64,000 bases of DNA from Dysidea avara (lineage: Eukaryota; Porifera; Demospongiae; Dictyoceratida; Dysideidae). Below, piece by piece: positions 47,601-56,600 of this stretch. How positions within the stretch are numbered: position 1 is the stretch's first letter; each line of letters opens with the position of its first letter. A model generated the notes under the pieces. The model made no database searches. It was not told the DNA's origin and was given only the letters and a program-made list of their open reading frames with translations. The position numbers and the translations under genes are program-made. The stretch covers positions 27,142,004 to 27,206,003 of the forward strand of contig NC_089279.1 in NCBI RefSeq assembly GCF_963678975.1. The letters run 5' to 3'.

Positions 47601-50600
47601 CATATTGATCAAGTAAAGCCTAAATATGAAGGGAGGGGGGGGGCTTCAGCCCCCAAAGCCCCCACCCCCTGGATCCGCCCCTGCAGTGGACACACTTTTT
47701 AAATCTATGTGTGTTTGTAGGCTGTAAGAATTAAGTTATCTCACCTAGTGTCACCATGCGAGTCCATATTGTGTAAACATGCATTTTCGAAAAGGAGATT
47801 TAAGGGTTAACTTTGAAAAGAAATATTTAGGCTATACCTAGTAGCAATACCCCCACCTTTGATGTTGGCCATGAAATACAAATTTATAAGGTGTCTGTAT
47901 AAGGAATAAGGCGTCTGCTCTAGTACATTGCCTGCCTTATGATCTCAGGGTGGTTGACGATCCACAAAAGTTGGATTTCTTACCAAGAGTGTACCTTGAC
48001 CCTTGACTTCTACATACAGCAAAAACTTAAATGAAAATTTCAACAATTTGTTTGGATAAAAGCAACTATTAAACTTTCGTGCTGTAAAGTTTCCCACCCA
48101 AAGCTTCTTTTTCCTAGGAACTTCGGTGATTATATCAGACCATGTATGGAATTATTGGTAAACACCACTTGTCACCCTTAATCACTCACAAACCTTATTG
48201 CACTAGTTTGTAATGTACCGGACAGTAAACCAGCCACGTCTCAGGATATTAAACTAAAATTTTAACACAAGATAGATAAGCACCCAATACCTCATTTAAG
48301 CTATTAAACAGAAAATAAACCAAAAAGGTAGGTTTCCAAGATCACATTACAATTATTGAATGTAAAAGTGCTACTTAAAATGATGCTTGTACTGTCCTAT
48401 GCCAAAAATCCCTTGTTTAAGGTTACGGTATAGTCATGGGCAATCATTCAAAATTTTGAATGCCTAACGATATTTTTTGAGAAGCTTATGAAACCAGTCT
48501 AGCAGTGTGAAAAGTTTTAAATGAAGGTGAAGCCCTTCATATTTAATGTTTTTATGTAGCTACAGTGTAGTTTGAGGCAGGTGGAACACTACAATTTGTT
48601 GTAGTAACACAAGTAAGCCAGCCCTTACATCGCTCAGCTCCAGCTGTCACTACCATGTTTTTCTGCCGCCAAATACAGCAAAAGCTGTAGGCTCTATTGG
48701 CTTTTCTGGGGCATAGTGATGCTGTATATTAAATTTGTTAGGTCCTGTGGAAGTGTTTTTGGCATGTTTCTCTCCAGTGACTCGGATACAAGCCTTCAAA
48801 GAGCTTGTTTCACCCGAAAAAACTACTAAAAGTTCAATAAAACGTCTATACTACCAGTAACTTTAAAAATCGCTTCCACAGGACCTAGATATTTTAGTTG
48901 TTTAGCCACTTGTGTTGAAATTATAAGGATTCAGTAATCTGTTAGTCTGGTTTTTGGCAGTGCGTTTTTATAAAACATCGCTCTATTGTAGACCACACAC
49001 CCAAGAACAGTCGTTGTTCTGTAGTAAAAACAAACAAGCACAATTAGTTGTATTGCTAACACAACACAGTTGTTGAAATTATTTATCCCTGTTTGGTTTA
49101 AAGCAGGTTTTGTAATTTGTTCCGCCCACGCATTTAAAACTATTCCGTAACCTTAAAGGATGAAGATCGTACAATACAGGATACATTAGAGTGACACCTC
49201 CTTGACAGTAGGTAGTATAGGCATGCTGTCTACTTCTAATAACGATACAGTCGAGTCCTTTGTGGAGACTTAAACCCATATGCATGCCATACAATGGTGA
49301 TGGGATAAGGTAGAGGTTTAACCAGTTTGTATACAATGCATTTATTGCTCTTTCTACTCCACAACCCACATTTTAAAAAAAGCTGGTAGCCAATACTACT
49401 GGATTTGTTTTTTTGTGCGATTTTTTTTTTTGAAATATAACAAGTAAATAAACAAGAAACAGCAATTGAAGTACATGTGATGGAAGCATGCACCTGACCC
49501 TCACACATTGCAAGGTCAAGTGCTGCGATAGTAACTGGACTGGCAGGGTTACAGTAAAGAAAAACTGGTGGAGCATCTAATCCAGGACACTACACTACTG
49601 GTCTTTCTAAGCAGCAGGCAGAAATGCTAACCTCTTGTAAGCAATACTAGCCGCACCTCCCATTCCCCCGAAAAGTAGGGAATACCAATGGGGTGAAGGA
49701 GCCCATTTCAACACCACTCACTACAATATAGCTAAGATCAGACCGACTTTCTTCTTTTGTGTGTGGGTGGGGAATAAGTGATCTAGTACACTTCCCATAG
49801 AATTTCTGTGTAACGTTTCACCAGCTCTATGGTGGGTGCTGATTGGCCACTTATTCCGCACTCACACACTAAGAAAAAATTCTGTCTGGTCTACGCAAGA
49901 CTACCATAGCCACGCCAACTGGTGCATTTTATTTAGAGAAAGTAGTCTGGTACCACACTAGCCTTTCAAAACAATATAATCTCAACGTGTGTATCTACTT
50001 ATCCTACTTACCTTTAGTCCGTTTGAGCAGTTTTCTCTGTGTGCTGACCACTCCTTGGGGGTAGACTTGAGTTCTGGACAGAGCCTGGTACCACTACATC
50101 ACGTGCGTACTGAATGAACGCTAAATTTTTAATTATTTGCCATGTCAGGAACAGAGGAAATTAACGCCTCGACGTGTTAACAAACCAGGTCAGCAGTGTT
50201 TATAAATTCTTAAACTTTGAGCATTGAAACTTATGCAATTGGAATTTGCGAATTCCATTTGCCTAATGTCCTAGTGACCAAACGGTAAAGTAAATAGGCG
50301 CTTCGCGCGCGCAGCGCGCGAAGCGCCTATTTACTTTACTGTTTGTAATTTAGACTTATAATTGGCCCCAAAATACACGGATCTGACATCACAGATATGA
50401 TTAATTATAAGTTATATAAATACCAGTAAGGCCAGGAGACATCATTACATTTTTATTTCCATTTCTCAGAAAAGCTTCTACTGGGTTCAATGGAAAATGG
50501 ACAATTTGATCAAGTAACTTTGCTCATTCAGCTTTCACAACATGTGCCAACAACCTACAAGCATCACAGAGCTGCTCTCATTTGCACCATAATGAATTCA

Positions 50601-53600
50601 ATTTTTTCAACTAGTTATGAAGTCTCTACTATCAACCAGTTGTTAGCAGAAGCTGATGCATTGCCATCTGTCACCAAAGAACTTTGTGGAAAGCCATCAG
50701 AAAGAATCCTGTGGGAGGTAAGTATCAGTTTGTGCTTTTAAATAAATGTCAGATATGAATCTTTTATAGGCAACAATGAAACTTGGTAAACCAGTTAACA
50801 AGTTTCTTGGCCCTAAGTGTACTGAATGTCTGCAATGCTCATCAACACTGCATATCAACCACAATCCAATTACTGTCATCTGTTATATGATTAGTGGCCC
50901 TGTCCCAGCCCAGAAGATTATTTTAAGATGTAAGTCATGTGGTATCAACTACAGGTACGACTCATTTGGTGGAGATACTTTTGGTGGATACAGGTTAGAG
51001 TGTGAGCTATCATGATGCTAGATACTTGATTGTGCATGTTTCATACAGATTTTATGACAATGAAAATGACCTGGTAAAAGCATCTAATGTTTGCTATATC
51101 GAAAGAGCTCTGTGTGAAAAATGGGCTTCAGCTGGGTAAGTTATCAAGCTGTACATTACAAATTCTACCTTTCACTGGTTATGTAGCTAGTTTATGGGTC
51201 CACATGCTATGTTAATCCTGCATGTAAATTTGCTGACCATGGCAATACAGTGTTATTCAAAAATCATATGTGAATTGTCTTAGCTTGTGTGCTGTGTTCT
51301 CTAGCTCAAATGTGCAAATGTGCGTTTGTATATTTTAAACAAGTATGATTATGTGCGGTATATTTAAGCAAACAGAGCCTTAAACTTACCAATGAATTTA
51401 CTAGTATTCCACAAAATGAACTTTAATATGTGTCACATTATTTCACAGTACGTAGCTATTTCATGACTATACTTTAAAACCAACCGAAGTTTAATCTTTT
51501 GTATATGTACAGTATAAAAATGTGATTGGAAAATTTGAATTGTATGTGAAGTATTGTAGCTTCTGCAGTTCATTATTGCTAGCACAATTTAATGCACACC
51601 GTATTATTATGCAGGCATCATTGCTGGACAAGCTTTGAAGGATCTACAGAAGTATACAATGAGTGGATGAGGGAAACCAATAACTACAATTATATTAATT
51701 TAAAGTATTTTCTGAAGAAATACAACAGTGTAAACTTGAGAGCAAATGCAGTAGGTATGTTAACACAGTATAGTAACATGATTTGTTTGTACATTGGCGC
51801 TGTGCAGCTACGGAATGTATCTCCAATTAATTGGTCATAAATAATTGTTCGTAATCAGTTAATCGGTACAATTAAATACTTACTATCAAGGTGCAATTCT
51901 TAAACAGTAAATCTGTGCCAGAGTATGCTAAACTATTCTTTATTGATAAAAACATGAAATAGCTGAGACCTGATTTGCTAAGTTTATCGTGATAAGCTTG
52001 TTCAGCATGCTCTTACAGCTACTCAAAATTTCAAATATAGGTGTGCATTTCAGTAAAACTTTTGGAAGCCAATTATCAATTAGTATTATCGATTATTAGA
52101 GTTTCAATGATCTCCAATCATTTAATCAGTTGTTCAGTGAAAATTAACAGCACCAGTATGCATCTGTGTTGTTTAACTACAGTACGTATAAGGTGACTTA
52201 CAGTGGTGGTCCATTTTGTACCATTTTGATCAGCATGAAACATTTTGCCTGATTTGAGCTACCTCACATAGCAAATACAGTGTATGTTTCAGCAAAACCC
52301 AATCAATGCAGACTGGTGTACTTAACAGGTCCTCGCTTCAAACTCTCAAGTTCCTGGGGTATATAGATTTTCACTGGAACTCATTGTGAAAACCAGAACC
52401 ATTACTAGAAATTTGGGTCTATAATGTGAAGATATAGGCTTCAATGGCTTCTTGATGTAAGCAAATGCTAATACCTGGTAGCTGGTTGCCACAGTACTCC
52501 CCACCACTGAGTGAGTAGTGAACGATGCAGATGCGAAGAAGCTGCTGTGACAATGACAAAGTTAAGCCTAGGAGATTGGTTCTTACTTCACAACTACAGT
52601 TGAAAACTATAATCATACAGTAGGTTGAGTCAGTCAAGTAACCAGTTGGTGATGTGAGTTGGCTGTAAACCGTGGCCAACTGCAGCCTGGTTGGCTGGGG
52701 CCAGTTGCATGGTCAGTTAAGCTGCAGCAGTTGTCCGGAATAGTATAGCAGTTGGGGTAGCAACGTGGACAAAAATCGGTTGATTGGTGCTGCTGTGTTG
52801 TTGACAGATGTGAGCAGCTCGGTCAACTGGCTCAGTCTTGGAGACAGTAGTGTGAGCTCTGCGACATTGACAATGAGCCGGTAGGAACAGGCATTCTAAA
52901 GGTCTGAAAGCATTCCCTAGAAATTTTGGACATCCTCTGTTAATAAAATATTATAATGGAACCCTGTGAAATAAAATTGTAAGGACAATTATACTGGTCT
53001 ATATATCTCCAAAACAGTTGGAGCTTAATGTATGTGTAGAATTTACCGTCATGCTTTACAAAATGAATACATGAAATAAAATATCTGACCGGACCTGCGA
53101 AAATTGGGCATGTCGGCATGCACTAATCTCATCACAGAACAAAACATATCTCAGTGCTGGAAGAGAATATTTTCATTCTGTAACTTGCATTACATGACCA
53201 GTTAAATTCACAATAAGTGATGAACATTGCTTAGCCATAGCCAAATGACAGAAGAAATTATGAGTCAGCAAAGTTATAAAAAGTGGACAAAGTTTATGTG
53301 GCCACACGCCCTGTGTTTTGCAGGCCCGGTCACATTTTAATAATAATATATATAAAGTAATAAGTTCAGTGTGTGAGGTCTCCCTTTGCCTGGGACTTAT
53401 ATGTCAACTAAGAGATGGCTGTGTGGCTGTACAGTTTCACGGTGTTAAATATTGAGTTGCTGGTTTTGAGTACTAATTGGCTCATAACTTGGCTTATCCA
53501 TACCGATTCCCAAAATGGTGCTTTAATTTTTATGCTTTGTAAAATGTCATACCACCCTTCCACCCACTCTTGCCACTATAAAATTGAGCTTTCCTGATAC

Positions 53601-56600
53601 ATGCAGTGAGCATCGATTAAAAAAACTGTGTGAAATGGTTGTAAACGTATCAAATTTAGATATGTATGGTGGATACTCTAGCATACGTATGTAAGAAGAT
53701 ATAGTGAAATATGCGTGGCATACAGTATATGTATATAGATTATATAGTTCCAACCACACACTAGGCAATAGACCCTCTAGGTTTTGTCACCACTACATCA
53801 CATATGTACTTACATTAATGAATATATCCTACGATTTTCATAGGACTCTATAACTTCCATCTTATTGTTATATTGCACTTACTTTCAGTCATTCTTCAAT
53901 TTGTAACCTTTTAACATATGTTCAGATGACTCCCAAGAGCAACAGACTAGTCAGCTTCTGCACCGCAAGAGTGTAGCAAGTGCTTGGTGGACACATCAAA
54001 TTGAAAAAGAATTGTCTGAAGAGAATCACCGTAGTTATATTTTCAGTGGACCCCAAGCCCAAGAAAATTACATGGAAGAAGTAGACATAAAAAGGGCCAA
54101 TTCAGTTTATAAACATGAAAATTGCTCTGATGAATGCAAAAACGAGGTCAGAAATATATCAGTATGCATTTGGTTTAATGTATATAGCACATATTTTTCA
54201 ACTGTAGGATGTGGAGAATTGTGGGCCATTGATGGAAATTGGAAATTGCACTACCCTGTATGCATGTTTGATGTTGATAAAAGCGAAGATGCATTTTCCA
54301 ACAATCTAAATTATGTTAAAACATGCTCCAATGGACCTCTACCTGGAAATGCCTTTTGCTCTGAGCACTCTGAGGTGATGAAGAAGAAAGGTGTTCCTGT
54401 GACGTTAAAAGAATATCTCAACTTCAAAAAACATGTTCAATGTTTTTCAGAGAATGTTGATGTATCAGTTCAATCAGCTGCAATATGTCAGGGTATGTCA
54501 TTGTAATGTTGTCTTTAGTTTTTGTTATTAAACTCTTCATGATACATTGGTAGTTTCTTGCATACATGCTTGAACATTATTACTTTTCACTAGACTTACT
54601 ACTCCTTTCCTTATTTACATATAGTTCATCACCTTCATATACTAGCCACATGTGAGTACCGCAAAAAAGGGGTCTATTTGTGGCCAAAAAGCTAGTTATA
54701 ACTGACCTTTGGCTAGTTGTAAATGATGAATAGGCTAGTTGTAAAATGTACATGTGAGGCAAAATTAGCACAGATCATTAAAGTTTACTGTAAATAACAT
54801 TTCACTTTAAAAATACCCAATCTCAAAATAACTATTTTCAACTAAATCATTCAAGTTTATTGTATTAACAGTTTATATAAACCGTGTAGCAAACCTGACC
54901 TGCACCTATCATATAGGGGTGAGTTTACACATACTACATACTGTAGTCTGCAGTATTAGAATGAAATCAATAGACTCACATATAATGATCATGCACTAGG
55001 GTGCATGTGTTTGACACATCCTCAATAAAATAAAAAGTCGAAACAAGTTGACTTTTGTACTATAAAAATGCTCAAAGTCTTTCAACAGCTGGGCCCCCAG
55101 ACCCCTGCTACCAGTACTTTTTGTTGTAGTTGTAAAACACACACACCTTCTGGTTATGCCTCTGTGTAATATAGCGCCTCTCTCTCCCTCTGGTTTTGAG
55201 TTGGGCTAGTTGTAAAAAGTAGCTATTTTAGCCCCTGACCCAAATGACATCATCCACACAAGCATCACAATCTCACATGCATCCTAGGCAGGCCAGTAAA
55301 ACTATTGCATGGTTATGGCTTATGTAATTAAGCTAACTTGGTGATAAATTGGACAAGCCCAGGACTTCACTGGGGCATGTGAAATCTCTTAGGCAAAGGA
55401 GGTGGGATGATGTTGCTGCAGCAATATCTTTATTAAAATTGCTCCCCTTGAGAGATTGTCATCTCCTTGAGAATTACTGTTAATTTAAGCAATAAACACT
55501 GTGCCCCTCCAAACTGGGATCCCATGTCAGTTGTCAATCACTGAAAGGTTGGGTTTTTTCTTTTGACTGAAGTAGTAGGGTTGGTGGGTAGGTGACAAAG
55601 CATTAAGTAATGTAACTTGCCGATAAACAAGATAACTTGCTATTGACAAAGTACTACATGTAAATGATGTTCTGGAATGCTTTAGACTGAGCTGTAATGT
55701 GTGAAACAGGCATCCCACCATATGCAAAGGTGCTGCAAGCATATTTGTTGTGGGCTGGACAGGTCTATCCTATGCATGTCAATAACATAATCATTCTGTT
55801 CTGTTGACTTAAATGTACTGTGTAAATTAGCATTGTTTATACAACTCATGATGTCAAACACTGGCAATTCTAGACCAGACATACAGGTGGGACAGCATGA
55901 ACATTGTTATATATATATATATATATATATATAGCTGTAAATAAATAAATTTCAAACGAGTCTGGGAGTTGCACCTATGTTGCACCCCTAGAAGCTGTAG
56001 AAGTTTTAGAATTCAAATTGATACTAAAATTATTAAAAATCTCTATGCCACAACTTTTCCCATGGATTTTTAAAATTTTTCAGCATGGGATCTGCAACCC
56101 CATATAGTTGCTTTTGCACCAACATTAAAAGATGGTAGGATTTTTAAAGCATTAATAGCAGTCAAAACAAATATAGTCAAATCCTTAATAACAAAACCAT
56201 TTCAAATAAAAAACTGAATACAACCATCTATCACTTATCACAACCATCAACACTTGAGGCATTCTTGAATTTGAAATATTAAAATTATACAAAACTACAT
56301 AAGTTGATTTTGGAATCTAGGTAAGTATAGCAGTTGAAAGACTAGAAGCTAAATGACACGTGACATAATTTCCATATTTACATCGAGTCCCAGTAATTTA
56401 CTCTTAGTTGAAAGCAAAGTAAATTTTAGGTCTGATACTATTTTTGTTCCTGGCTTTCTCCGTCTTCCTGTATGGGTTAAGCCATACAACAAATTAACCA
56501 GTTTCCATCAACCAGGTACACATGATAATAGTGTAGATAATTATTGAGATACCTAGATTAAAATTATACATATGCAGAAGGTACAACTCTAGCTATATAA

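Larger units (their letters stand above)
33850..50383. mobile_element. 16.5 kb palindromic (giant foldback) element in KDZ intron 1
   Basis: The outer ends are GATCCGTGTATTTTGGGG and its exact reverse complement. TGACAT flanks both sides (33844-33849 and 50384-50389), a 6 bp target duplication. Almost the whole of the left arm (33850 to about 41660) is found reverse-complemented in the right arm (to 50383) at a few percent divergence or less, apart from some indels. No coding gene was recognised in either arm. The centre is a satellite. Each arm holds a GC hairpin 40 bp from the end, a pogo-like MITE and a CA/GT repeat. Confidence 0.85.

Noticed and set aside
33850-50383. Palindrome as an assembly mirror artefact
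   Set aside because: The arms differ by private insertions and many small changes, and the 6 bp flanking duplication would not arise from misassembly. Long reads would settle it.
33850-50383. Polinton-type or other virus-like element because of the 6 bp duplication
   Set aside because: No polymerase, integrase, capsid or packaging gene is visible in either large element. A 6 bp duplication alone is not diagnostic.
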